A DNA stretch of 64,000 nucleotides from Ochotona curzoniae (Eukaryota; Chordata; Mammalia; Lagomorpha; Ochotonidae), in NCBI RefSeq assembly GCF_017591425.1, contig NW_024466599.1, positions 29,922,001 to 29,986,000 of the forward strand, given 5' to 3'. Position numbers and translations under genes: made by a program. Below are positions 35,401 to 50,400 of this stretch, piece after piece (within the stretch, counting starts at the first letter, position 1; every line of letters starts with the position of its first letter). The notes under the pieces were generated by a model. That model ran no database searches, had not been told where the DNA came from, and saw only the letters and a program-made list of their open reading frames with translations.

Positions 35401-38400
35401 AAGGAAAAAGCACTAAGCATTTGTTTCAGACCAGCATCTTACATGTGTTAGTAAGGGGGACGGGAATAATAACCAAGTGTTCATCTCAAAGTGCAATGTG
35501 AACCTACTTCTAGGAAGCAAGGTAACAAGCTAAAATAAATTAGTTGTTTTCTCAGTTTCAATAGTATAAATCATAGATTTCACATGTTCGTGAAACAAAT
35601 TATTATGGAAATATTTGAGTTTCTGGTGGGTTGCAGTTGATTTCAGTAAATGCTGTTCACTAGTAGACTCTATTTTTGAATGGTCTGTCACTGTATTTTC
35701 TCCTTACTCTACGTATATATCCACCTTTTCTAGCACAAAAAGGTGCATGTAAGTTCTTTGCAGATACTGAAGAACTATATCAATATTGCTATTATTATTA
35801 TTATTGTGTTCCTGCGTGGCCAGAAGCTGGTGGTTTTTCCCTCACCATTGTGCCAGCATATCTCCTCCAGCTTCTGAAATCCTTTCCCTCTAATATCTAT
35901 TTATTTCTTATTAGCTCCAATAAAGTTGTTAGAATTCCATGTTTATATGAAACACATTTTTTTCAAATGTTTTTGCCACTGTCACCGTAGTTCTAGGGAG
36001 ACTTTCTTATGTACTCCCCAACAGCTGTCTGTCTTTCTTCTAGGAACCAGGACACTGTGCAGATTTTCATCCAAGTGGCACAGTGGTGGCCATAGGAACG
36101 CACTCAGGCAGGTAGGGTCTTGAAGTGAGCTGAGTAATCTGAAATGGTGGGGTGTTTATACCGTTATTCAGAAGTATTCCTATCTGAACTAGAGAATGAT
36201 TCTCTTTCCATGGCATGCTAATATGCTTATTGCTCTTATCTGTTATGTATACTTAATCACTTAATAATTATTAATTGAGTGCCTATCACTTGCTACATAC
36301 TATTGTGGACATTCAGAATCTATTAGAGAGCAAGAGAAAAATCCCTAGCCTTTTGAAGCTCACATTGTAGTATGTGTCAGGAGTGGAGCAGTGGGTTCTA
36401 GGAAGGCGGTACAGTTGTAAAATGATCAGTACAATAGTCAGGAGAGGGTTTACTGATAGCAGACTTGTTTCCTCTTTGTGAAATTAGAAGGAAAATGTCT
36501 TGCTGTATTACCTTTTAGGCAGGGAAGAGGAATTTATTGCTGATACACCAAGTTAGGCTTTTATAAATTGTACTGTGGCTTTTGCCATCCTGTGTGTTTT
36601 GAATACTATAGAGATGCTCATTAAAGATATACTTCATAAGGTCAAGTAATATATGTTTATATATTTTAAGATGCAGAGAAAAGATATGAAGTGAATTTTC
36701 ACTAAAGCTGAACTCCAAAAGTATTGAATGCTAATTTCCAATTGGAGGGTAACCATAGTGGACACAATTTTATAAATAACTTTTGTGTATATAAGCTTAG
36801 AAATCTCAGCTTTCCATCTTATTTAAGCCTAATTATGTTTTAGTAATTTAGAGGTTGTTTTTGTTAGTAGGTTTTTGCCTTTGACTGTTGAGTACAAAAT
36901 AGCACTACTGGAAAGTGAAAATTATTCCAATTCGATACTGCAAAGTCTTTATGGAAATATTTGAATTGTGAATGTCTAACAAAAATGCTGTTTGTTTAAT
37001 TCTGCAAATCACTGAATTTGAGTCAGGTTGCTTGGGAGAATAATTGGTGATAATTTGCAAATTTACAATGGTTTTACTCTTTCAGGTTTTCCACAAAATG
37101 CATGTCAATAATAGTCATGATTTTAAAGCACTTATTAGACTTGAACAAACAGGCATATGATGGGTCACTTAGTAAGATTTAGAGGAAATTATTTTACTTA
37201 ACAACACCACCAGAAAAGATCTTACACATGAGTTATATCATTGATCTAGGTTTCAGAAAACCACAAATGAGTTCACTTCAGATGAGTGTATTTGGCAGCT
37301 AAACATGTATCATAAGTGCTGAAGTCACTGCAATAATACGAGTAAGAGAGACCATGTAGTCCATACTTCTGCTGCTTTCCCTGGCCATCAGCAGGGAGCT
37401 GAATCAAAAATGGGTTAGTAGAGGTATGAACCAGGGCCTGTTTGGGATGCGGCCACTGCAGATATACCAGCTTTAAAGAGGAAAAAATTAAATCCATAGC
37501 CCTATGTAGACATGGTATTTCCTTAACATGCAATGGTTCTGGTTTAGTTCATGGCATTGTATAACCATTTTCACCGTTTAATTTCAGAAATTTTGATTAT
37601 ACCACCCACTTTCTGGGAAACAGATATACTTTCTGTATAGATTTGCCTATTCCATACATTCACATGAATGTAACTGTGTAACACAAGAATATTTCAAAAG
37701 GGTCATGGGAATTTTTTCAAAGATTTATTTATTTGAAAGGCAGAATTATAGGCAGGTATCATCCATCTACTGATTGATTCCCCACGTGGCCATAACAGCT
37801 AGGTCTGGGCCAGACCAAAAGCAGGAGCCAGGAACTTTGTCCCAGTTTCCCACATAAGAGGCAGGGGTCCAGGTGTTTGGGCCATTTTCTTCTGCTTTCC
37901 CAGCACATTAATAGGAAGCTGGACTGCAAGTGCAGTATCAAGACTCAAACCAATACTCTGTCATGGATGCCAGTCTCACAAATGGTGGCTTAACTCATCA
38001 TAACCCCACTACTGAAAATAGAATTTAAGATGTTTATTTGGGTGGAAAATTTTTGTATATCTAAGGATTGCTTTTCACAAAATTCATTTTTCGTGAGCCT
38101 TTTGAAGAATTCTGGTATATAGATGGAGAAGAAAAGACAGATCTTGCATGTGCTGTTTACTTCCTCAATGCCTTCAGCAGCTGGGGCTGAGCCTGTTTCC
38201 CACATGGGTGGCAGGGGTCCACATACATGGGCCATGATATGCTGCTTTCCCAGGCACTTCTGCAGGAAGCTGGATTGAAAACAAAACAGCCGCTCTTGAA
38301 CTGGTGCTCTGATGTGGAATGTCAGCATTGTAAGCAGTGGCTTATTAACTCCCTGTGTCATACTGCTGGCCTCCGCTTTGTTGAACGTAGTTTTTCATAG

Positions 38401-41400
38401 AAATTTAATCTTTATACCCTCTCTAGACCTCAGCAAAACTATAGATGTTTTTACTATCTCATCAGAATGTCAGATATTTAATAACTTGCAGAATACTCCA
38501 GACGGTTTTACAACTGTTTACTCTGGTCCTGGCTGGATCAGTTTTATTTCCATACCAACATGTAAAATATATTAAAGAAATTTTTTTGCCATACATGTTT
38601 TATAGGCAGGGAAATAAATCAGAGAAATCCCAGAATTCGAGCAATCAGTAGGGTAGAAGGCTGAATTCCTTTCCTAGCCATAGTTAGATTTTTTTTTTAT
38701 GTGTCAAATCCACAGACTTTGAGTTAGTATATAAAATATAATCTGTTTAACAAAATAGGAATGGAAAGGGGAGTGCGCAGAAGAGAGGGAACAAAGAAGA
38801 ATTCAGTTTTCTGAGCTGTCCTGGAAGTGATCTCTAACCACACAGCATGCTGGGAAAGTGACTGTGGTGAGTAGGGAGGTAGAGAGTTTTAACTTTTGAG
38901 ATGAAATACAGGACCTTCAGCCTAGAGACACTTAAGTGATGCAGCTCAACTCATCATCAATTATGGTAGCTGCAGTCTTGGGCAAGCCCGCAACGGGTCT
39001 AAAGTCATTACCAAATTCTCACCACAAAAATTTGACTCTAAAGGCTCTCAGTCTAAGAAATGTTCCTTCTGTTCCAAAGACTCTTTAAATCATGGAGACT
39101 TCCTTCTATGACAGAACTAACAGAGAAAGCTAATTGGAATAATTTGTCCTATGGTGTTTGTTGCAACCTGTAGGTACTCCAGAGCTCATTTTCCAGGTTG
39201 CCGAGCGTCTCTCATCTCTGTAAGCATGCATCTCCCTGTCTTGTGGGAACTCCACTTCTCAGTCACACTTCAAAGTTTATTCAGTTCCTTTAACTTGGAA
39301 AATAGTATGCTAGAGTGTGTTTTATAAAGAAATAGAAGACATGGTCCTTACTCCAAGTAGATGATAACCCACTTATATCCTTCATAAAAAGATAAATAAT
39401 ATATAGTTCAGTGTTACTTGAATAAAGGCATGCACACTAGTGTTTGGAACTCAGAAATTAATGGGAACTTGAGTGGTCAGAGACTTCAGAGGAATATGAA
39501 TGGACCTGGCCTTGAAGGAGGATTTGGTTGCTGAAGAGGCAGAGCAGAGTGAGGACCTTGTATCAAGCAAGAGGAGTAAATTAGGAAAATTCCACTTCTG
39601 ACCTATTCCTATCTGCCTTTTGATGTCCTGCTTATCCATGGGAAGATCCTAGCTCACACAGATCTCCAGGGATTTCCCCCTGCTCTCAAACTGCATTAAC
39701 CTTGCCACCCAGGCTGTTTTAGAGATATTTGTTTGCTATTTGGTATTAATATGTCTGTCTCTCCAGTTAGATCATATACTCCTGTCTCCTTTGCTGTTTC
39801 CTTTCTTTTCTGGGTCCCTGAATGTCATTGTGTCTTCAAAGACAAAGGGTTGAAGGCTGGGAGGTGTTTTCCATGAGATTCCACCTTTCCTGGTACGATG
39901 CAGAGAAAAAATGCAAAGGCCAGGAGCTCTCCTGATTCTGTCACTAATTGCTTGTTATCTGGTTAGATGTTTGGATATCATAGGACTTCAGGGCTTTCAA
40001 GAGATTTGAATTGATTTTCTTGTTTTTGGCTTCATGTCTTTGTAAATTTTAAAACTGACATTCCTGCTTTTATCAGTAGAAAACCACAAAGGAATGGGGA
40101 AAGAGAGTATAGAGCTTACAAGCCTGCTACCAGAGGACACACTTCACATTGTAATATATTCTTTTTATAATTGATATGAAAAGATACATTTAGGATTTTA
40201 AGAAATTTCCCAGCTATAAAATATTTGCCGCTAAGGAGATCAGTGCAGTGTCTTTTTAAATAATGTATCAAAGGGCTGGCATTGTGTCCCAGCAAGTTAA
40301 GACATAGCTTGAAATGCTCACATCCCATATGTGCACTGATTCGCTGCGCTAATGGCCTGGGAAAAGCAGCAGATGCTGAGGCCTTTGGACCCATGTGGGA
40401 CCCAGAAGAAGCTCCTGGTTCCAACCCAGCCCCAGCTGTTGTGGCTGTTTCAAGGGGGAACTGACAAAACATCTTTCTCCCTAACTTTACCTTTCAAATA
40501 CATAGGTTGAGAAAAATCTTAAAAAAAAAAAAAAAAAAAAAGTCATCAAAACAAACGATGGTACTGTGTTTTGGGACTTAGCTCACAAGTCAAGTTGGTT
40601 TTAAATGTTCGGCCAAAAATTTCCCATCTCTGATATTGAGCAGTACCATTTAGAAAGATTGAGTGTGTCTTACAGGCCACACAGTCCCATAATGACTTCA
40701 GATTATTGTACAGCAGAAGCTTTTGTTCTAATGTGTGTGCTCTAGACTAAAACAAGAATATGATTAAATACAGTAATGTTTGGTTTTTATTTTTAATGAA
40801 ATCCCCTTTGCCTAGAGAATCTGTGGCTAGGAGCAGAGGTCCTGCACATGGAGTAGATACAGCTCATGTAGTGTGAAGGATGGGAACTCTGAAATTACTC
40901 CTGGAGATTTGTGTGAAGTTGTACATGTTAGTAGCACCTGTTGCATTGCTAAAAACTATTTGCTTGAAGTGACTTATTTTTAAATAAAATCTTTTAAAAA
41001 TATTTATTTGAAATGCACGAGAAAGATTTCCTTGTTCACTGCCTAAATGGCCATAACAGCTAGCTAGCGTTGGGCCAGGCCAAGGTCAAAAGCCTGGAAC
41101 TCCATCCAGGTTTCCCATGTAGGTGGTTGAGGTTCAAGTGCTTGGGATATCTTCTGCCTTCCCAGGGACATTTTTTGGGAGCTGGATCAGAACCAGAGCA
41201 GCTGACACTTGAACTAGCATTCCAATATAAGATTGGCTGAACTGGCATTACAATTTGGGTTCTAGTGTCACAGGCAGAGGCTTAAGCCTCTGTGCCACAG
41301 CCCTCTCCCCAAAAAGTAGTTTCTGATAGTGTAATTACAAAAATGGAAAAGCAGGCAAGGTTTTCTCTCTAATTATTTCCTATAAACCAGTAAATGATGG

Positions 41401-44400
41401 AGGGTTTTGGGCTCCTACATGTTGTACCAGTGGGTAATTTTTGTTGCTTTCTAAGGGCTTTCTAGAAAGATGAGAGTGTGCTGTTTCCCTAAGAAGATTA
41501 AACCTACTTAGACCTTGTCTAGAATAAAAATGATTTTTAAATGTGTTAGAGGGAAGTAATAAAATTTCCAAAAACTCATTAAAAATGTGGAACCTGATGT
41601 GGAGTAGCTCTGTTTATTGCTCTTAGGAGTGTTCAGGCTGCTCTGGATTGCCACCTTGTTCCTGGCTCTGAAAGGGAGTTCACTTGGCATCAGTTTTGGA
41701 GCTTGGCACAGGGGAGTTTCATGGTGTAGCCATAGAACTTGATAGTAAATGGCAACCTCAGAGGAGCAGTGCTCAGCTGTGAGCTCTGCGACTCCCCTTG
41801 CATGCTGTCTGTAATGCCCTCCTCGGCGCTCCATTGGGTAGCTTTATCTTGTCCTGCTCTGCTCTTCTGAAGCACCTGTCCCTTTAAGTGCTCCTAGAAG
41901 ATCTGGCAGCAGTCATCCATAAAGTAGAGACTTAGGTCATTGGGTTGTTTTTACTGCCCTATAAATGTGAATGAGAAACCCCCATTTACAGCCCTGGATG
42001 GGACACCTGCATCCTTGGTTGAATGGCTTAATTTGAATCCCAGTTTGACTTCCGATTCCAGCTTCCTACTAATGTACACCCTGAGATATACAGTGTGATG
42101 ACTCGGGAAGTTGGAAGGTGGAGATCGGGTTCCATCCTGGGACCTGTCTTGGCTCTGGTCTGGCCCGGCCCAACCCCAGCTTTTGAAGCACTTGAAAGTA
42201 AACCATTGGGTGGGAAGTCACTGTCTCTGCTTTTCAAAGAATAGATTTAGAAAGTTAAACTTGTGGGTCCAGCACAGTAGCCTAGTGGCTAAAGTCCTTA
42301 CCTTGCATGCAATGGGATCCCATGTAGGCGCCGGTTCTTGTCCTGGCTGTTACACTTCCCATCCAGCTCCTTGCTTGTGGCCTGCGAAAGCAGTTGAGGA
42401 TGGCCCAAAGCCTTGGGACCCTGCACCTGCTTGGGAGACCTGGAAGAGGTTCCTGGCTCTGGATCAGCTTAGCTCCGGCCGTTGCTGCCGCTTGGGGATG
42501 AATGAGCAGATGGAGCATCTCTCTGTGTCTCACCTTCTCTCTGTGAATCTGACTTTCCAATAAAAAATAAATAAATGGTTAAATCTTAAAAAATTATTAT
42601 AAAAAAGAAAAAAACCTCAGATTTTAGAGCTTCCATATATGAATGTTGGAAATATTGGGAGAGCAGAGTGCCCCCTACTGGTCCCTTGGAAATCACACCT
42701 AATGAGTGTCACTGCTTTTTCCTCCTTCCTTGATTCTCTCCAGGATCCTTCCCCTACTTTGTCCTAACTGCATCGTGCCTAGGCTGCCTGTGCCAGCCTT
42801 CAAGCTGTAGCCTGTATCTTCCCTGAAGGTTGCCTTTGTTAGCTATCCCTCATTCTTCCTTCCATGAGTTCCTGTGATCACTGTTACGAAGATTCTTCGT
42901 TTCAGCTGCATCATTTCCTTTCCCCAGCTGTAATGTAGTAATCTGCAGGAGCACAAATCCTGACATATTTTCTATGTTAACAGTGCCTTGCAGGGATAGC
43001 TGGCAATTAGTGAATATCGAACTATGAGTGAGAACAACTCTAGGCCCAAAAAAGCAAAATAAGGCCCAGCGGCGTGGCCTAGTGGCTAAAGTCCTCACCT
43101 TGAATGTGCCAGGATCCCATATGGGCGCCGGTTCTAATCCCGGCAGCCCCGCTTCCCTTCCAGCTCCCTGCTTGTGGCCTGGGAAAGCAGTCGAGGACTG
43201 CCCAAAGCTTTGGGACCCTGCACCTGCATGGGAGACCTGGAGGAGGCTCCTGGCTCCCGGCTTTGGTTCAGTGCAGCATCGGCTGTTGCGGTCACTTGGG
43301 GAGTGAATCATTGCATGGAAGATGATCTTCTCTGTGTCTCTCCTCCTCTCTGTATATCTGACTTTGCAATAAAAATAAATCTTTTTTTAAAAGCACAAAA
43401 TGACTTTATCCTTCATGTTATGAGGGGAACATGTCATAAAGGGCTATTGAAATTTCATGAAAGAAAAAAGTGGAGATCAACTTTTATATATATAAAAATG
43501 CTGCTATGTGAAGAGAATTTTCATTTTTAATTTTTACTTCTTAATAGGTGGTTTGTTCTGGATGCAGAAACCAGAGATCTAGTCTCTATTCACACGGATG
43601 GAAATGAACAGCTCTCTGTGATGCGATATTCAGTAGGTAGGCACATGTGCCCACTCTGCTACCCTCGGGTCCAGCGCGCTTCATAAACATTGCTTGCTTT
43701 TGCCTCTTCAGTAAAGCTCATTATTTTTTCTCTAGTGGTGCTAAGAATTGAGTATGTTTTCCCCAACATTAGATTAATTCTGCCACTGGAAACTCCAGGA
43801 GTTCTGCTTATGTTAAACATAATTCTAACTCATGAAGCAAACATAAGCTGAGAATTGTTGTAACTTCATTTGCAGTTGAATGTCATATTTTGCTACATAG
43901 ACTTAGAATTTTGAATAAGGCTTTGGTTGAATGTTACCTCTAGTTAGCAACCTATATGTGTATATATGAATATAAAAGAAATTCTAGTAATATTCAAATT
44001 TGCAAATATTACAGGCCTTTCAAGTTCTTTAGAATCTAGTTATAGTATTATTGATTATGTAGTAATCACTTTTTTTAATTAGGTAAAATACTTAGCAATT
44101 CATCGTGTTTGGCACATTCATTTAGCCATGATTAATTCTTTGTACTTGATTCAAAATGTCAATTAAATTTCCATAATCATATTCCAATTACCCTTTCCTG
44201 TTATTAATGGGAATTTGGTTCACACTGTTCCTCCTTGGAGTTAGTTTAATATTTGAAAAATACATTCCAAAAGTTCTATCACCATGGAGTCCAAAGAACT
44301 TTTTTTAATTGCTTCTCAGTCATTTCAGAAAAGGCACAGAATTCTGTTCTCTGAATTTAGCAAGGAAGGCAAAGGTATATACTTGAAACTATAATACTAG

Positions 44401-47400
44401 ACTCACCTCAAGGCAGACATATTTCTGTAACAGCCAGTGGTCCACAGCAAATGAAAAGATTAAAATCCAAAGATGAAATGGACTTTATTGTCCATTGATT
44501 TCACGCTTAGCACAGTGATATGTATGATGGAGATCGTAAGAGATGATGATTCCTTCCCAAGAGAACCTGTCTTGTAACTAGGGAGATCATGGGTTCTAGC
44601 CAAACCAAGCAGGCTCCTCAGCTAGCTCTGAGAGCTCATTCTGTCTTTGGGCTGGGTAGATGAGTACAGAGTCCAGGGTCTGTGCATGTCTCCAAGAAGG
44701 GATGTAACAGGGAAATGCTTAAGTGACAATGCCAAGTAACACTTGTTAATGAGATTTAGTACTATTTGTGAAATGCTTTTTAGTACAGATCCAATAAAAT
44801 AACTGTAAATATATGTATACATATACACACACATCAATGCATTTCTCTAGGTAACACTTTCCCTGTTTCATTCTAGATGGTACCTTTCTTGCTGTGGGCT
44901 CTCATGACAACTTTATTTACCTCTATGTAGTCTCAGAAAATGGAAGAAAATATAGCAGATATGGAAAGTGCACTGTAAGTAGTAAAATAAACTTAAATTA
45001 TGAAACTATTAGCAAATTTTACTTGTATCAAAAATAACTAAATATTGATGTTGTGGTATTTTGTATTTGCTCCTTCAAGCTTTAATCTGTTTTTGAAGAC
45101 AGATCACTTGACAGCAAACCGTATTGTTTGCCATATGCTCTAGGTAAAAGTCTCCTTTTAAAAATATTTTCATTTTGTTTGAGAGAAAGGATAGTGATCT
45201 TTGATCTACTGGTTCATTTCCCAAATGCCCACAACTAAGATTGGACCTGTAAAAGCCAGGAGCCCAAATCAGGCCTCTCAGGGTGCAGATTGCTAGGAGG
45301 CTGGGCTTGGAACAGGGCTAGGACTTGAACCTAGGTACTCAGAAATGTGATGCAGGCATTCCAGTTGTCTTCTGAACCACTGTACAACATCCGCCTTCAG
45401 TGGGATTTAATATTTGTCTCACTTGATTTGAGTTCCAACCCCTCTGATGAAATCAATCTGGATTAACCCAGTTGCTTTGTAGTATAACCACATGAATAAA
45501 CTAGTCTCCTAAAGTGAAAAAGTTTTGCTATTGATGAAACCTACAGATCTCTTAACATGTGCTAGAAGAACCTGACCTAGGGCATTTTGGACCAAACATT
45601 CATATTCTGTTACTTTTCCCTCCCGTTTCTAACCCTTGCATTCCATTTTAATGTTGAGGATCTTTGCCACTTAAGAAAAAAAAATACAAATATGGCTGTA
45701 TGGTACAAAGTACAGTCTGACAGTTAATGGGGTTTGTTTGTTTGTTTGTTTGAAGTGGTACAGAGGGGGCCGGTAAGATTCTTTATTTTCAGGTAGCCCA
45801 GGCTACAAATAGTCTTTTATAATCGGGATATCACCCTATTTGGTGTGCCTGTCTTTTAGACTAGCTATTCACTGTTGTCACTGGAATATAGCATTAGATG
45901 TTGCTTATAAAACAACAGTATGACAATCACATCTCACTGAAAAGCATGTCATTTACAATAGTAGAAGAGCACTACCCACTATAGCTTTGTGTAGATTAGT
46001 GCACAAATGCATACCTGCCTCCATTAGCTGTTAAGAGCAGATGATTATGCAAGGGATGCAATGATGCAGGGTTCCTGACCCATTACTTTGAAAGAACCCC
46101 ACACTTCTCCCAGGAAATCATTGGCTCTTCATGAGCTTGCCCACTCCTGGTGGCTGGGAGATGTGGAGCGGGACTAGTCCATCCTGTCACTCCTGCACTC
46201 TCCTGGGAGCCCTGGGAGCAGAGGCTGCTGCTGCTGCTGGGCTCTGGGTTCCTCGCAGCACGCACACCCTGCTTGACCTGAGCTGAGGCAGTTGGCGAGT
46301 CTCACTTCTTTCGTCTAGTTTAGAATTCATTGTTGACGTTTTGTTCTCTGGGCTGCATCTCATGATCTCCAGTGGAAACGTGGTCTCTCCCATCTTTATG
46401 GTATTTACTAAAGGACTAGAAAAAGTGGTTTGATCATAACCTATAGAGTACAGATTCATGGCTGTATCACATACTTTCTGTGGAAGCAGTATGGCTTTGT
46501 AGTTAACGCCATGGAAAAGTACAGAAAGCAGCTTTAGGTTCAGAGAGTTTAACTTGTTCACACAACATCCTTTAAATTCTGGGAACAGGGTTGAGCTGTG
46601 CTGTTATGAATCTGATTTTATTTTATGTAATTAAGCTTCCCAAGTAAATTTCCTGTGACAGAGGGTTTTACATGAGTATTTCATTTTACATTATTTTACA
46701 CAAGTACCTTGAACATGCATGAAGGTCCTTATTTATCTGTAACTTTCTCTTGAAATGTTACTTTATTTTGTTCTCATCTTTATTGTTCCATACATGAATG
46801 AAAGGTAAGTTTGAATGCTAACTTTAATTTTCTCCAGAATCATTTGACTTGAGTTTATGTCCTGGCTCCACCTTTTGGCTTGTTTGTTAAGATTTATTTA
46901 AAAGGCAGAGTTCATTGGGGGAAGAGTAGGAGAGCAAGCCAGCTGCCATCTGCTGGTTCATCCCTTAGACTGCCACAGGGCCCAAGCGACTGGGCCATCT
47001 TCCACTGCCTTTCCAGACACGAGCAGGGAGCTGGATCAGAAGTGGAGCAGAGCAGTCAGATCCCGAAGTGGCACCCAGATGGGCGATTCCTGCCCTCCCC
47101 ACCCCTTTTGGAAAGCCAGGAAGAGTAAGATTCCATTAAATCCTTGTAATTTTCAGAAAAGTTGTACCACCTCTCTGAGCCTTAGTGAATATCGTCATTG
47201 AGGTTTCCCTGAGATTTAGATGTGATGATGTACAAAGTTATTTCCAAAAGTTCATAGAAATTGAAATTGATTTTAATTCAGTGAAAAAATTTGAAATCTT
47301 GCACCCAAGATACATTGGAGGAAAATTCTCGGAAAAGTATTTTTGGGGGGAAAACAACTGTTTCAAAAAATTTTTTGCACCAAAACAGTTTATATTTTCC

Positions 47401-50400
47401 CTGAACTGTTTGGATGGAAAGTGAATTTGTGTATTTTGGTGAATTGTCAGATATCTGTGTAATTTATCTGATGTGGGTCATTGGAAATCATCAAACACAT
47501 GTGAAGCCAACAGAATTTAGCATTTAATACAACCTAAACAGAAAGCCATATGTGGCAAATTGGTACTCAGAAAACAATATTGACTAACCTACTCGTCATT
47601 CAAAACTCTTAACTGCTTTCTGAGAGTTGTTCTTTTCATTCCCTAGGGACATTCCAGCTATATCACACACCTTGACTGGTCACCAGACAACAAGTACATA
47701 ATGTCTAACTCTGGGGACTACGAGATACTGTACTGTAAGTATCAGTGAGAACAGATGTGTGTTGGCTGCTAATGGGCTGTGTGGAGTTGGAATACTGGCC
47801 TCTCAGCTAGGCAGTGAGAATTTCAAACACAGTTCACTGCTTCGAGAGGCACATGTAGTAGTAAGTTACTTGGTAAGATTGCTGAGTGATTTTTAATTTA
47901 CAGCTCCAGACTGAAAATTTGAAATTTTATAAAACCCTGTTAAATGTGAAAATGTGTTTGTATATGTCTTAAGAATTTTCAATTTATATTTCATAAATGA
48001 AAGGTAAACGTCGCTAGTTTAAGTTAAGATGCATTTTCAAATACATTCGCTCACAAATATTATAATCCTTCCTGTTTTCAACTTTAAAGGGGACATTCCA
48101 GGTGGCTGTAAGCTAATCAGAAACCGATCTGATTGTAAGGATATTGATTGGACGACATACACCTGTGTGTTAGGCTTTCAAGTCTTTGGTAAGTATATTA
48201 CCTGATACGAGAAGGTGATGTATGGGATTCTGATATATAATCCAAAGGCCAGCACTGCACCATGCTGAAGTCTAGAACTCCGTTTGGATCTCCCATGTTG
48301 TTGGCAGAGGTCCAGATACTTGAGCCAGCTTCATGGAACCGGATGGGTAGTAGAGCAGCCAACACTTGAACCAACATTCAGATCCCACATCTCTGCACTA
48401 CAGAGGCTCAGCTTGCCCTGCCACAACACCAGTTCCTATAGGTTTTCATTAATGTTATCAGTATGAATGTTAGGCTCAGAGAAGTATGCTAGAGTTGAAC
48501 TAATTTGTGCAGAAACCAGTTCTGGTCCCTTAGTAAATAGGAAAGAGAAAGGGAAAGATTGCTTTCCCATTGTTTTGTCCTCCAAGTTAAAATTGAAACT
48601 TCAATTTGTGAAGGAATTTTTTTATGTTAAAAATTTTGATTAATACCCGCTAGTTCACTCTGCACAAACTTGCCATAGCTAGGATTGGGCCACACTAAAG
48701 ACAGGAGCCAGCATTCAGTGCAAGTCTCCCAGGAACGCAGATGTTAAAGCTGCCACCCATCCTGCCTCTTAAGATGCATATTAGTAGGAAGCTGGAATAG
48801 AAAGTAGAGTCAGGAGTCAAAATCATGTCCTGCAGCCAGAGTGAACATCTTAATCTAAAATCCACCATCCCTAAAAGGTAGTCCTTCTACCCTAAATAAT
48901 TCGTATAACACTGTGGCCCACTGAATTGGCTTCTTTCCTTTAACATTTTCAGATTACATCTGGGTTGTGGCAGGTAGCCATATTTTGGTTTTTGTGGCTG
49001 ATGACACCTAAGTTGTTTGTACTTTTTAGTTGATACAAGTAATATAAAACATCACATGCAAGTTATTTTATAGGTATGCTTTAAAATTTCTCATGTACAG
49101 AATTGCTGGGTCAATGGTAATTTTTATGTTTGACCTGAAGGCCTGCTAGACTACTTTATAAGCAACTCCACCATGGATCTTCCCACTAGCAATGTCTTAA
49201 GGGTCTATTTTTATTTGAAAGGCAAGGTTACAGAGAGGAGAGACATAACCTCAATCCACTGGTTCACTCCCCAAGTGGCTGCGACAGAGTTGGGCTAGGC
49301 CGATCTGAAGTCAGGAGCTTCTTCTGAGTCTCCCATGTGGGTGCAGGGATCCAAGGACCAGGGCCATCTTTCTCTGCATTCCTAGGTGCATTAGCTGCGA
49401 CTTGAACAGGTAGCCATTTGGGATGTCAGTGCTGCAGGCAGGGACTCGACCTACTACCCCAATGCATATGCTCCAGATCCAGTTTTTCCACTAAGTCTTA
49501 CTCTTTTGCCTGTGGCTGTCCCACTTGTCCCAGCATCATTTCTAGGAATCTCTCCTCTGTGTTAGATTTAACTTTCTCAGCCTTTTATGGTCTTCAGTGT
49601 TCTCCTGAAGGGGGTTAGAAGATCAGTGGAAAAGTTGAAGTAATAAAGCCTCATTGTAAAGAAATACACTGGGCAATAAGGTACTGGAAGTGCATGGGAC
49701 AATTCTTCATGCAGATACATTACCTGTTCCCTGCAGCAGTGTATCTTTACCTTCTGAAAATTGGGCTCTCCCCTCCTGATCCTAAATGTGAACATTCCTT
49801 TATGCTTTGTATGTGACAGCTAATCCATTGTAGGGGACTGTCCTGGACATAAGTGCTGCCAACATGGAAAAGCCTGATAGGCAAGGAAAAAATGAGAAAA
49901 AATAATCCTGATTTGTCAGTAAACAATTTGATTAGTCCAGGTAAAATTTCAAACTAGCCACTAGCTGTAACTTCTTTTGTTACTTTAATGAGAGAATCTC
50001 CACTTACCTGAAAAATAAGACATTTTTATGTCTTATCTTTGGATATTAGCAATATTCTCAAGGATGTTTCATGAAATAACATGCTAGACTAGTAGTTGTC
50101 CAGTGTGTTTGTCAGAATCAATCTACAGTTTTTTGGGGGAAGTGTCTGTTGAAAAGGTACTTAAAGTGCACTTGCTAAACCTAACATTGCTGAGGAGAGT
50201 CAAAGTGAAGTACTGGCAATAACTTAGCCTCAGTAGCAACCAGTAGTTGGGTTTGACTCCAATATCTGATTTTTTATAAAATGCCATTGTTTTGCTTGAA
50301 CAATGTTGAGAAGAAAACGTAAAGGAAATAGTGGCAACTAAGAATTTGAACATAGCCACAACAGAGTCAATATATACAGTTAGACATCCTCATGATCAAC

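Larger units (their letters stand above)
36112..43547 (+). other. EML4: EML4 intron 17
   Basis: 7.4 kb. It holds L2-like remnants (36255-36475 and 39310-39565) and at least eight CSINE pieces. 36480-37320, 38660-39300, 39600-40260, 41310-41985 and 42595-43055 show no gene and no repeat that I can name. The acceptor for exon 18 is TACTTCTTAATAG. Confidence 0.85.
44975..47646 (+). other. EML4: EML4 intron 19
   Basis: 2.7 kb. It holds two CSINEs (45155-45398, 46885-47095), a (TTTG)n run at 45731-45752 and a foldback element at 47231-47425. 45760-46880 holds no repeat I can name; a CTG-rich stretch (GCTGCTGCTGCTGG) lies near 46226-46240. Confidence 0.8.

Noticed and set aside
42111..42563. 150-codon open frame on + (and similar frames at 43028-43306, 25456-25707, 59052-59516)
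   Set aside because: They run through CSINE copies. The shared phrases (LWDPAPAWETW, SFGTLHLHGRPG and variants) are translations of the SINE in different frames, not a protein family.
44842..44852. Acceptor TTTCTCTAG|GT 26 nt before exon 19
   Set aside because: Using it would add 26 nt and shift the frame; the acceptor at 44876 restores the phase left by exon 18.
47185..47424. 79-codon open frame on +
   Set aside because: It coincides with the foldback element, and its reading is just AT-rich translation.
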